DNA of 64,000 nt from Hoplostethus atlanticus (taxonomy: Eukaryota; Chordata; Actinopteri; Trachichthyiformes; Trachichthyidae): positions 4,283,001-4,347,000 of the forward strand of contig JAXDDX010000005.1 of NCBI GenBank assembly GCA_034670405.1, given 5' to 3'. The notes beneath the pieces are model-generated. The model was not told the origin of the DNA and made no database searches. It was given only the letters and a program-made list of their open reading frames with translations. Made by a program: the position numbers and the translations under genes. This document shows positions 52,520-63,557 of this stretch, piece after piece. Each line of letters begins with the position of its first letter. Positions within the stretch are counted from its first letter, which is position 1.

Positions 52520-54290
52520 TATGTGAAATAGTAACAAGGCCAGTTCATGACATAGAATTACATTTAGTAGAATAATTTAAAAAAGATATGGAACAGGCTC
52601 AGTTTCATTCATTATACCTGAAAAAAGGACGTATACGTTTCCTATGGGCTTTTCTATTGTAATGAAAAACGGACACGTTGCTTTACAAATGCTTTGCATT
52701 TTGTTTACTGCTGAACAAAATGCATGTATGAAGGAAATGAGAATCATTGCAATTTGTTCCTTTATTTCACTTCATTATTTTTAGATTGCTTGTGTCAAAA
52801 CAATGCTGTCAAGAGAGAAAGAGGCCAAATCACACATCCTCTTTGTGCGCCTTTCATCTGCGGGCCCAGGCATCATCCTCATCCTCTTCAACTGCTTTGT
52901 CTCCACTTCCTGATCTGTTCTGTCAGTCGTGCAATAACATGCAATGAAATGCTAAGTCGGCGCAGGTCGAGAAGTTAAGACGTTAAGACTTCATTTTTAT
53001 ACTCCCAAACTGTCTGTAATGCATTTTCAACTGATGTTAGAAGCTCCACTTTTAGTTGAGCAGACTATTCCATTTTGACGAGCGCAAAAAGCCCAAGCAG
53101 ATCTGGGCCTCAGTGTTGTAAATATTGTTGCGTGTGTGTGAGCACATACTACATCTAAAAACGACACGTGTGTGATTCTCAGCATGTTTGGTGTCTTCCT
53201 GGTGGATTCATCCGTGAGTGATGGCAGCTGGCAGAGGGGCGCTGACCCACACCGACCCCTGGCTGACCGAAAGGCGGGTGCGTGGGAAAGACGTGGGCGG
53301 ATATGGGCCGCTTCCCCCTGGGCTCAGCGGAGCTTGGGGCCCGGAGGAAGCCCCGTAGCCAGCTAGGGTCACAGAGCAGCGCACCCAGCATTCGCACCAA
53401 TGTTTAAAGGTAGAACATACTTTTTGACATTAATACAACAATCAATGAATAAATACAATATATTAAACATAAAACATAAATCCCTCCCATTTGCCTTAAA
53501 CTGACTTTTCAAAGATGTCAGGATAGATGCTGTTTCAAGGCAGACAGCTCATCAAGATGAGGGACAAGCATCGCGGCGGGAACTTGACCAACCGAGGGGT
53601 AGGAGGGCGGGACTAACAATACACTTCCTGTCTCAAAGGAGAAAAGTTGCAGATTGTAGCTTTAAGGAAGGCTTTAGACTCTCAACGTGCTGCTCTGAGG
53701 ACTTCCCTCAAGTGTCATCTTTTTTGCTAGGAGTATAGCATTTGTATCTTTTTTTTTTTTACTTACTGATAGATAGAGATAGAGATAAGGCTTCCCTTAT
53801 GGAAATAAAATCAGGGGTGTGGTGGAGGTTACTGTACTCAGTTTACGCACCTGCAGAAATAGAATTGAACCACCTTTTTAGGCTGACATAAATGTTAATG
53901 TCTTAAATTAGTATCATGGTATACATCATAGGCAGTAGTATAAAACTGATGGGAATTATAATGAAAGGAAAAAAAAAAAAATGAAATGTTATACAATTAA
54001 ATGAAAATACAATTTTTGTTATTGTGGTACTAGAGGTAGGTATTTACCACTACATCAATAAATAAGGTTAACTTTACACTAATACCCTTTTACAATGCAA
54101 CTAATCTGCAATTCCTGCTCCATCTTTAAACAAGCTTAAAAGATGGAGCTAATACCATATAAGCACCCTGCGCTAAAGGTGGAGACGACTAATCTCATCA
54201 TGTCTATGCTCGTGTGTCCAGAGGAAGATGATTACTTTTCAGACTACACTGCCCCTCGGTGGTGGGCCACTGCAACATTTCATTGTCATC
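52520..54290. other. gene-free interval
   Basis: No gene recognised. 53,170-53,400 is GC-rich with several CpGs and open on both strands but without splice context. AT tracts occupy 53,740-54,010. Confidence 0.45.
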
Positions 54291-54350
54291 AGGTGAGGGT
54301 GGAGAAGCCTCTGAAACAGCATTTAGACCACGGGACACTAAAACTCTAAA
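54290..54350 (-). repeat. dispersed repeat C, copy 3
   Basis: Minus-strand reading gives gtggtctaaatgctgtttca then gaggcttctccaccctc, matching 35,681 and 39,265. It lies about 220 bp beyond the glycosidase stop codon and may fall in its 3' untranslated region. Confidence 0.5.
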
Positions 54351-54566
54351 AAGAAAAATGTGTGTGTTACCTTTCTCTCAACATTAAAAAAAACACTGGA
54401 AACACTATAGAAAATATGTTTTGTATGTCTGATGTCATATATTGCATTATTGCATATTTGTGAACATGGGAAAATCAAGTATCGACAATGTTTTGATTGG
54501 ACGTGTGACAGGTTAAAAGATCCAGTAAAATCACAGCTTGGCCATCATTCGTCCAAAACAGTTCAT

Positions 54567-57500
54567 TCACAACACGACGGGAGGCACAACGTCAGCCTTG
54601 CGCATGCGAAATGCCGGTACGGCGGATTTGTTGCGTGCGTAGGGGTGTCTCCATGTCCCTTGGGGTTGCCTGGCCCGTTTTGTTGGATAGACATACCACA
54701 TGACGACGCCAGAGGGGTTGACGGAGACTTTCAGCTCCGTGGTGTCAGTCAACCCAGTTACCGTCTTCCCGGAGAACACATCGTAAGCCTGAGGGAACAA
54801 GAAAAATAAATGCATTCACATTTACCCATCACACTATATAAGTGGTCTAATCCTGACTGTATTACTATTCATAACTAAAATCTGTGTGAAATTTTCTTCC
54901 ATAATAAGCTTGAGTGAGATTACACAGGGCAAGGTGAAGAGGGTGTACAGACCTCATAGCTGCCAGTTTCGTAGCTTAGCTTAGCCAGAGAGGTACGGTA
55001 GAGGTACGGCATGTCCTGGCGAAGACTGAGGAACACTAGGGCGCTGGCTGAACTAGACAAAGGTCTCCAATACACCTCGATTTTACTCTTCTCCTGTACA
55101 GCAAGGGACACAGAAACATGAAAAGATGTTGGAAGATAGAGGACTATGAGGAGATTGGGAGGAGTGTTAGCAATGAATTGCTGGCGAGTCATTAAAGGTG
55201 CTCTGTGGTGCATTTTTAAACATCAGTATATCATTGTTAAATAAATTGTGATACTGTGGTATAATTATTGTAAACAACTGTGACCATGGTGGAGATGATT
55301 GGTAGCCTCTATCTCAACAGAGTGGTATTGTTAGTGCTAGTATTTCTCAAAACTAAGACCACATTTCCCTGTCCCCCCTCCCCCTCCCTGGCATATTTGG
55401 CTTTACTGAAGATGACCAACATGCTGTAAGTGATTTTTCCATCTTCCATCTGCCGTTGCCAGAAACTCTGTACGCTTTAAGCTGCATTAGTGCTGGAAGA
55501 ACAGCGCCCTCTTCCTGTTTTTTGCCGTAAAGCAATCCAGCAGATTTTCTGCAAAATCCAATCCAGTGGCACACAATGTAAAATGCAGCATAGAGGCCGG
55601 TAGGGGCTGCCAATCTTCTCAGCCATTGTCTCATTTGTTTACAGTAATTAAACTAGTATCTCAAAATTGATGTAGTAATGATGGTCACCTGCAGCAGGCG
55701 TCTTCCCTGGATACCTCTGGGGTCCTGATTGATGGAAATGGCGACTTTGTTTTGCAGGATGGCCCGTGCGTCATTGCTTAGGGTTCGAAGGTCAGTTGAC
55801 ATGATAAGAGGTGCGGCCATTATAGCCCACAGAGCCATCTGAGAGCGTGCTTGGTCAAGGCTGAGGCCAAAGTTTCCGATGATAAGCTGAGGAGAGATAT
55901 CAGAGATGTGTGAAGCATGACAATACATCCAGGAAATAGCTCATATATCTGCCAGAAATATAAAGGTGTACAGAATAGAAGAGTAAAGAATGGATGTGTC
56001 GCTTAATGGGTTGAATATGTTACCGTGACATTTTTTTTTTAATTTAAAGTGGTCAATCTACAATTGAATATTGTGAATAAGTTAACAAGAGTCAAGGCAG
56101 ACTAGAAACAATGCAAAAGCTTGATTTTGACATTGCATTATCGCTCTGTCAAAATTGTCTCCCATAGGAATTAACAGATTTCTGGAACGGAACTGGTATG
56201 AAACAGAAAAGGAAATTACAGCAAACAGTGGACAAATCCATCAAGCTTAGTTAAAGTTACAGGGACTGAAATCAGATTTGTTTTCCTGCCAAAATCAACT
56301 CTGTCCAATAAACAAGCTACTTGTGAGTCCATGTGACTTTAGTTTACAAGCAATGGTTCGCTTGTAATTGGGCAATGTGAACCTAAACAAACCAAATAAA
56401 AAATAAAAAAAACAACAAAGCAAACTTTTGTTCGGACAACAGAAAATCAAATGTAGGTGTCTTTGAGTCTCCCTATAATCACGTACAGTGTAGTGCTGTA
56501 AAATATAGGATAGACAATGAAGTGTAAACAAATCCTTCAGACCATGTCAGGATCATTCCAACGTCCAGGCCCTGCAGCCAGTTGCAGATCATCCTGGTTG
56601 GTAGAGTACCAGTTAACAATGCCTATCAGACTGTCCCAGGAGTCCTGAATATCATAGTAGTTCCTCCACAGGTGGCAAATATCCCCCAGCAGGGAGTAGT
56701 TCACCTGTTTGGAACAAAGAAAGTGATTATAAAGGTGTAATCAAAAATAGATAGCAAATCATGGCTGAAGGTACAAACTAGTTTATAGTGAATGCATCAA
56801 TAAAAATCAGTAACCCTGTCTAAAATATGATACTGTTCTAAAATATAGTAAGATATTACAGAAATGATTACATGGGTGTCAACGATGGGTGTCTTGGGTT
56901 TGACAGTGATGTAATGATGACACTCACATTGGGTGGCAGTCCTCCTACATAGACAGGCCAACCACAGGCATAGGTTATAGGTCTACCTGTAGCATTCAAA
57001 GCCTTGGACATCAGAGGGTAACCTGTGTGACAGGAAAAATGCTATGGCAATTTCTCAATTTCCATAAATAAAATCTAAGCAGGTGATTCCAAATTACAAT
57101 TTTCAAATTCCTGCCTTCCATGCAAACTATTGTAAACCTCAACAGGTTAATAGATGTACTCTTACCTAGCATTTGTTCTACGGCATTTGAGTTACAACCG
57201 TCAAACTTCAAATAGTCTACACCCCAGCTAGCAAAGGTCTGGGCATCAATCTCAATCTTATCCAGGGTTGTGCCGGGGTAGCCCATGCATGTGCGAGTTC
57301 CCATGTCTGCATAGATGCCGAGCTTCAGTCCACGGTCATGGACATACCTCGCCAGCTTTGCAATGCCCCCTGGGAACCTGAAGAAAAACCAAAGGTGACA
57401 CAGCTACAATTACTGTACAAGTCACATAACCTCAAGTTGACTTTGTTATGACACAAATGCAGAGTATATAGAAGGCTTTCAGGTGACATTACTTGCCCTC

Positions 57501-58288
57501 CGGCGGTCATATTGGAGGCCCTGAGGTCTTGGCAACAACAGCTGAGAACAGCTGATTGTGTTAGTTAGCTAGCCTATATAATATGAAATATGTAATATGT
57601 AAGTTGTCAATAAGTCTCTGCAGTAATGCCTACAAGACAAATTGTTGTACATTTATTTATCTTGGTGAGAAAAGTGATTCTGATTCTGAAAAGGGGATAC
57701 AGACAAACCTGAAAGGGTCAGGCTGCAGCTTCCCATGTTCGTCTCTCAGCATGGACATCCAGCAATCGTCTATGATTACATATTCGTATCCTAGCTCCCT
57801 CCATCCATCCTCAGCCAGTCGGTCAGCCATGTCTCTGAACAGGCCCTCACTGTGGAAAGGATCTTCAGACTCAATCTTTTCTGAAGGTCTTTACCAAAAA
57901 AATGTTGACTATGCCTGATGGTTAATCAAAGTATTCAAAAAAATAACCCTAAGTATCCCCTTAATTGGGATAAATGTTAAGTGTTTTATTACCTTGCACA
58001 CCAAACAATGAGAGAAATACTAAATTCATTAAAAAATAATCTTTCAGGCACCCTCTATAAACTACAACAACCCACATAAAACATCTTGCAGAACTTATAT
58101 GGAAAAAGACAGCAAGCAAGATCTTGTATGTACCTGATGCAGTTCTTGGGGTCATTTATGCAGTCCGTATCACAGCGAAAGCGTTCCCAAGCCATCCATC
58201 CCATAGGTGGAGTCCTCAGCAATCCATTGTCTAAGGCCGTGGTCACTGAGATTAGGGCCAGCAGCTGAGTTACTAGTAAGAACTCCAT
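54567..58288 (-). CDS. Alpha-N-acetylgalactosaminidase-like lysosomal glycosidase (GH27), 441 aa
   Basis: Glycoside hydrolase family 27 enzyme removing terminal alpha-linked (N-acetyl)galactose from glycoconjugates in lysosomes. Exons, high to low: 58288-58134, 57849-57709, 57377-57166, 57022-56928, 56704-56543, 55886-55689, 55093-54953, 54788-54567 (1,326 bp, phases consistent). A signal peptide ([18 protein letters not shown]) precedes [24 protein letters not shown] is at 78-82, the nucleophile Asp158 in KFDGC, and the acid/base Asp219 in [11 protein letters not shown]; the WNDPDM and GNFGLS blocks are intact. [11 protein letters not shown] and the ending [12 protein letters not shown] favour NAGA over GLA. 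Sites NATG and NYS are potential N-glycans. Pocket residues at the human NAGA Ser188/Ala191 positions are Gly190/Val193. A basic tail of about 35 residues follows the usual end. A non-coding exon ends at 58754. Confidence 0.92.
55191..55673 (-). repeat. MITE family A, copy 3, inside glycosidase intron 6
   Basis: Reverse-orientation copy. Read on plus it begins aaaggtgctctgtggtgcat then ttttaaacatcagtatatca, and ends ttgtttacagtaattaaac. The interior matches 8,880-9,120 (gatttttccatcttccatct, gccgttgccagaaactct). It fills most of the 595-bp intron between exons 6 and 7, so the insertion postdates the exon structure. Confidence 0.65.
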
Positions 58289-58586
58289 TTCTAAGAAGAA
58301 AATAATAGATTTAGTAAATTGTGCACGCAAGCCCACATGCATGGGTTATGTTTGAAAAGGAAAAGAAGAAAAGCTGAGAGCATTATACCACTGATTATGT
58401 TTAGACTTTGACAAACATATCTTGTCTTCAAATTGAGAAGAAATAAAGTTCATGAAATTAAATGGTAGTGCATGTAACAACTGATGCAAGTCCAAAGGAA
58501 ATGTGCCTGTACAGTACATGCATAATCAATTAATGTGTGTACATATTGTATCAACCGTCTATACTGTCCTGTGCAAAGAAGAAATG

Positions 58587-58612
58587 TTAGATTAGATTAG
58601 ATTAGATTAGAT
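58587..58612. repeat. (TTAGA)n microsatellite
   Basis: Five tandem ttaga units followed by ttagatgag, in the first intron of the glycosidase gene. Confidence 0.9.
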
Positions 58613-58753
58613 GAGATAGCTCTTTATCGTCCCTGAGGGGAAATTAGGCTCAGGGGTTGTTACTTAAGCAGCCTAGCAATCAAAAACAATAATTCTGTGC
58701 CACTAACACTGTGATAAAACCTTCTGAGTGACAGTAAAATAACATTTTCTCAC

Positions 58754-58870
58754 CTCTTAACCTGAAGCTCCAGTTTGTGGCGGGCTCACCTAGATTATCA
58801 GTATCATTTTTGCTATTGCAGGTAAATGACTGCCTGTTCTTCCTGCTTTTGCAAAGCTGCAGCATTTACC
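58754..58870 (-). other. Probable 5' non-coding exon of the glycosidase gene
   Basis: On the minus strand a donor (gtgaga) starts at 58753, and the coding exon has its own acceptor (ttttcttcttag, ending 58291) just before the ATG. The segment upstream of the donor is therefore a likely first, untranslated exon. The right border is estimated from the position of the E-boxes and was not seen directly. Confidence 0.45.
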
Positions 58871-58894
58871 TCTTCCTGGTAACGTAAACTGGCT

Positions 58895-58922
58895 GTCATG
58901 TGACTGCTTTGTGTCACATGAT
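58895..58922. promoter_or_regulatory. Two CLEAR-like E-boxes at the glycosidase promoter
   Basis: GTCATGTGAC (58895-58904) and GTCACATGAT (58913-58922) resemble the CLEAR element GTCACGTGAC, bound by TFEB/TFE3 at lysosomal genes. Both keep a CANNTG core within GTCAnnTGAY. They lie just upstream of the probable first exon of a lysosomal enzyme gene, where such sites normally cluster. Confidence 0.5.
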
Positions 58923-58929
58923 AAAACAG

Positions 58930-59780
58930 GAACCATGTTGATGACTCAGAGAAGTGATATATCATTATGTTGTGTTATGTATATTGCATATGTTTTGATA
59001 CTTTTATCATTTTTGACTTTTCATAGAGCTCATGTTTTTGATAAATGTTCATATAAATTTCATAAACTTTCATTCATTTCTTTAAAATAAATGAACACTT
59101 TTTCTTGGTCTTAGTATGTTTTACTGCTGTTATTTCGCATTTTGGTAAATCTTTGTATGCCTGCCATTTCTATAGTGCTTTATGAGGGCACTCAGGGATT
59201 ATAATGCACTCATAATGCCTTATGGCCATGGTTATAAGACGACATAATGGTTACCGATGCATTAAAGCAGCACTTATAAAACATTATAGCTATAATGTTT
59301 ATAACTTGCTTATAAATGTTTTATGAACGCTGATATAATGCATTTTGTCTGTAATAAAATACAAGGTAAAAGGTAATTCAGAGGGCATACATTAGATTAG
59401 AAATTAGAGATCAGAGATTAGAAATTAGAAAATGTTTATTTGTATAAAATTGTTTAGACATTGTTTTTGTTCTCTCATCATTTTCTCAAGACAATCATGT
59501 ATTGACAGTTAATATGTATGAACATAATTTGCTCACTGTACAGTTGTTAATACATTTTCTTTGCACTTCTTCTTGTGGAGTACATTCGTGGGGTTCTTGT
59601 GGGGTACACTCTGGCAACATAACTCATAACCATTTTCGACCTGGACCCTATTCTCCCACCATTTTCATCATACTGTTCGATTCTGAGCAAAATCTCATCA
59701 ACTTGCTTCACTATAGAGCTACTTATGCCTTGCTCGCCTGGGTGCAGCTCTCCAAGTTGGTCCTAATGGAGATCTGAAAA
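58930..59780. other. Intergenic interval
   Basis: AT-rich DNA between the glycosidase promoter and the end of the next minus-strand gene. Short ataatgc/gcattat and ttataa repeats are present (59,160-59,340). No gene. Confidence 0.5.
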
Positions 59781-59782
59781 CA

Positions 59783-61984
59783 TCAAAAAGGATTGGTCAT
59801 GGCAAAGACATAGGCCACGGATACCTGCAGTCCGATGTTGACAAAATGCCATTTCCCCATGCCAAGTGCTCCTACGACCAACCCCGCTACAGTTCCCAAG
59901 GTGCCCGCCCATGAGGACCACCCTCCCGCCATGGCTGCCGCTGCCCCCACCGACACCCCCGCTGCCCCTACTACTCCCAGCAATGCCCCGGCTTTTCCCC
60001 CTGCTCCCAGCACTGGGGCTAAGGCCTCCACCACTGCCAGTAAAGCCGCTGCCACTAAAGCTGCCCCCACTATGACTTTAACCTCTCCGGCTCCTCGCCT
60101 CACCAATGGTCCCCCCACCGTAGCCCCTAAACCCAACTGGCACAGCTTGGCCACGAAAAACCCTGCATTCAAGGCCTCCAGGGCGGACCGGTAATTCATG
60201 CGAGCGCTGATTTCTTCTCTAGATCGGCCCTGCCCTGCCGCTCGCATTTTCATGGAGGCCGTTACGACTTCCTGTCCAGCATGTAACGTGAGCATGGCGA
60301 TGACGAATGTGGCAAGCATTCCCATGCACCCTGCCAACATCCAAAACTTAAAGTCAGAGGATTTCATTAGTAAAACGGCTATGATCGTGACCAAAGCCAA
60401 AAGCACGATAAACACAGATTGGTGGCCCCCGTAACCGAACACCCCAAACCCTGATGTAACTATGGCTACTATTGTCATAGGTATTCCTGAAAATGCCAGG
60501 AAGTCCACATATTTCACCACCACATTGTTGATCCAGTCCTGGATGGTTCTTTGTTCCATCTCGGCCTCTTCTCTCTCTCTTCTCTCCCTCTCCATCTCTT
60601 CTCTCTGCCTACGCTCGGCCTCCCAGGCTGTCCTATAGTCCATCCTATTTGCTTTCCCTTCTTTCTCCAACATGAGGATCCTTTGCTCCATCTCCACAGC
60701 TACTCTCTCTCTTTGTTGCATCTCTTTGGCCTCCATCTCTCTCTGTTCTCTCTCACTGGACCTGGCTGCCAGTCCCTGACTGCAACACAGCTGCCCTTGC
60801 TGCCAGATGAACCTGTCTAAGAAGTGCAGGGGTGATTTGAGCATGGTGAATATGCTCAGTGCCCAGAGCAATCCCACCATGCCTAAATTCATCACAATCC
60901 ATTCAATAGTGACCCCAAGTGTGGCTCCACTAAGTGTGGTCCCCAAGGTGCCTGCCAGTCCGGCCCATGCCCACAAGCCAATGGAGCCTGACTGGGAGGC
61001 ACCGCAGCTCCTCGTGGCCACAAATACTGAAGCAATTGCTGCTGCTTGGATCACCCCAGCCACTACCGAGGTCATCGCCGTGGTCAGTGCAGTGGCTCCT
61101 ATAAGGGTTCCCAGTCCCAGAGCACCGACAGTCCTGACTTCATCCATCACCGGCTTCATCGGGCCCTCTGAGGTCATCACTGACAGGACCTTGTCCACTG
61201 GGTCCTCTGTGGCTCCCAGTATACAGCCTCCCACGGCTCCCAGTGCAAATCCCAGAGCTGCCTGCATTACAGGGTTCCTGGATCCTAAAACATGTCAAGA
61301 ACAAAAATGTTTTGGGATTTTTCCCAGGAAAGACCTACCCAAAATCAGGTGTTTATAGAGCAACAAATGTAAAAGCTTTCATGAACTGGCTAGAGGTCAG
61401 ATCATTGTTGTGTTATAGCAATTGGCAATAGAGAGTAGACATTTATTTATATGAAATTCTTGTGGATTATTACGTGTATCCTTTGACAGTGTGCAAACTA
61501 CAATGTGTCACTGAGTAAAGCCACCATGTGCCATTTCACACAGAAAACGCCTGTAGCCAGATACACTCAACAGACTGGCCGATCAGGTTCAACCAGCAGA
61601 GACACGATGCCTATCTGTTTACACTCACATGACTCTAACGTGTCTTGGCACAAAACTATGACAAACGGATCACAAGTAGAGGGAGTTGACAAGTGTAGGT
61701 GTCACTATTTTTCATCCTATTATTCCAATCCCCACCCAGTACGCAAATGGGTTGTTTTTTTTCTGTATTCTTTTAATTCTTCTTCTAATGGCTTATGAAA
61801 ATAAATATGTGGCATTAAAATGTCTGAAAGTGAAGCGCTCTGCACTTGCAAAAGAAGCACAAACATTTGCACTGTTCATTTTGCATCGTGCAACACAAGC
61901 AAAGCAATCAAACACGTCATACCCACGCAGATGAATGAAAAAAAAGGCTGTAGAAAGTGACGTACCCAGTTTTGACCGCACCAT
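59783..61984 (-). CDS. Uncharacterised multi-pass membrane protein with coiled coil, 506 aa
   Basis: Not a family I recognise. Two coding exons: a 19-bp exon 61984-61966 (MVRSKL plus one base; donor gtacgt) and 61284-59783 (acceptor ttttag), together 1,521 bp in frame. The large exon alone is open for 494 codons from an internal ATG at 61267. Residues about 14-156 are Gly/Ala-rich and hydrophobic, enough for four or five membrane spans. About 175-255 is a highly charged Glu/Arg/Gln segment (for example ERREREEAEMEQR) predicted to be a coiled coil. About 262-345 has further spans. About 375-506 is again Gly/Ala-rich with several spans. WAGTLGT near 465 echoes AGLAGTLGT near 114, so the two hydrophobic ends look like an internal duplication. 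A paralogue follows upstream at 63,558-64,000. Composition is much more GC-rich than its flanks. Confidence 0.8.
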
Positions 61985-61989
61985 GTTAT

Positions 61990-63550
61990 TCTGTGGAGGG
62001 CGACGGACTCAAGACTCCTCTTCCACTGCAGTTCTGTGTCCTCCAGATCTGTCCTTAAGTGACGGCAGCCCCCTTTGTGTCACGCACCGGTAAAAGACAG
62101 GAGTAAGTGCTGCTTCTGCTCTGTGTAACCAGCAGGGCTAACGTGACACACCCGCTACCTGTTTCTCTTCATTCTATCCAGTCATCTCCAAGATCTCTGC
62201 ACCACACAGGTGTTTCATTCCTCTATTATCTGTCATCTGCCTCAGTTCCTCCATACCACGCCTTGTCCAGTCCTGTCCTGTCAATCACTCTCTTGCACTA
62301 ACTCAGGTGAGAACTCGTTGGGAGGAGGCTGATGAACTATTTTCTCAGACAGCATTAGATAAAATACAGAAATACTTGGAGGACAACTAATAATACAAAT
62401 CCTGTTTATAAATTATCCCCTTTAAAAGTTTTTTGACTTGACTTGACTTTTCCAGAACCTATGTAGAGCCATTTTACTTGCCCAATGTTGTGATATATTG
62501 TGATATATGTCTTTTTAATGATAATGATGTTACAAGGCTTCAACTAGGAGCTGTACAGGAAGAAATGTATGAACAATTGAAAGTTAAAGATCAAATGGCA
62601 GATAATAATAATAATTCAAAGGATCTCTCTGCAGCCAAACCCTTTCACATTAGCTGTATCCCCTGAAATCATATGGCATAACTAAACTTTGAGAGAAAGC
62701 TTAAGCCATGAAAACACCTTGAACAACACAAAATGCAACACTTGGACACTTTATTCAATTTTGGTTTTGCTCACAATTTGGCTTGTCCATAAACTGTGAG
62801 ATGTCACGTTTCCGAAGTTTTATTGTCTTTATTTTTATATATGTATTTTGACAATATAAATTAGTAGTTTACCAGTATGTTGATTTATTTCTTGGAGGCA
62901 TACTTATAAAAGGAGACATTTTTATTCCCATACATGTGTTTTGTAATTAAAACATACCAGCACGTGCCTGCAATAAGAAATGCCTAACTATTAAAAATAT
63001 AAACAATATGGTATTTCTTCCATTTCTAAGATATGGGTGACTCGTTCATTTGAGTGGCAAATGGTGTCCCGTCACTTTCACATCATATAAAAGTCTGAAA
63101 AAACAAATAATTCACAGAATTATTTCTGGGAATTATTGGGTGGGATGGGTTTGCTTTTAATTACCTCTTTTTAGATTAAGCATCAGAAAAACATGACGGT
63201 CTTAATGTCTGCTAAGCATTAAAAACATGTCCCAACCCTGACTTGGGCAAGTGTAAAGCCATTTTAACCAAACAAATAAACAACTTTTGAAAAGCTTTTC
63301 TGTACTAATATAACAAAAACAATTTAAAAAATATAATTTACACATATAAACTTTTACCTGTACTAATCTGTACTAATATAACAAAAACAATAAAAAATAT
63401 AATTTACACATATAAACTTTTACCCAAAAAATATCCCAAGACTTCAGAAAGTCATTAAGCTCTCATATACTGTATGTGGAGACAGAATGGTACAATGTGG
63501 GTACGTATACTACAATAAAGTGTAAATTGAGATTTGAAAACTGGTTGACA
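61990..63550. other. Intergenic interval between the two membrane-protein genes
   Basis: No gene recognised. It should contain the promoter and 5' untranslated region of the 506-residue protein gene (just above 61,984 on the minus strand). AT-rich from 62,690 on. Confidence 0.5.
63301..63425. repeat. Tandem duplication of a ~60-bp unit
   Basis: tgtactaatataacaaaaac and tttacacatataaactttta occur at 63,301-63,358 and again at 63,370-63,424 with a 3-bp length difference. Non-coding, between the two membrane-protein genes. Confidence 0.9.
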
Positions 63551-63557
63551 ACCGCAT

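Noticed and set aside
57850..57897. Earlier acceptor for glycosidase exon 2, adding about 14 residues ([13 protein letters not shown])
   Set aside because: It is in frame, but the acceptor before 57849 has a better pyrimidine tract and gives [14 protein letters not shown], the uninterrupted family sequence.
54567..58288. Assignment of the glycosidase as alpha-galactosidase A (GLA)
   Set aside because: [16 protein letters not shown] near the end and the pocket without Glu/Leu favour the NAGA branch, although [13 protein letters not shown] and KFDGC look GLA-like. A basal or separate paralogue remains possible.
59835..61358. Three long plus-strand open frames (78-183 codons) opposite the membrane-protein gene
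   Set aside because: They are antisense shadows: Gly/Ala codons read backwards give Ala/Pro/Thr-rich frames without stops. The minus frame is longer, has hydrophobic spans and a coiled coil, and joins in phase to an upstream exon.
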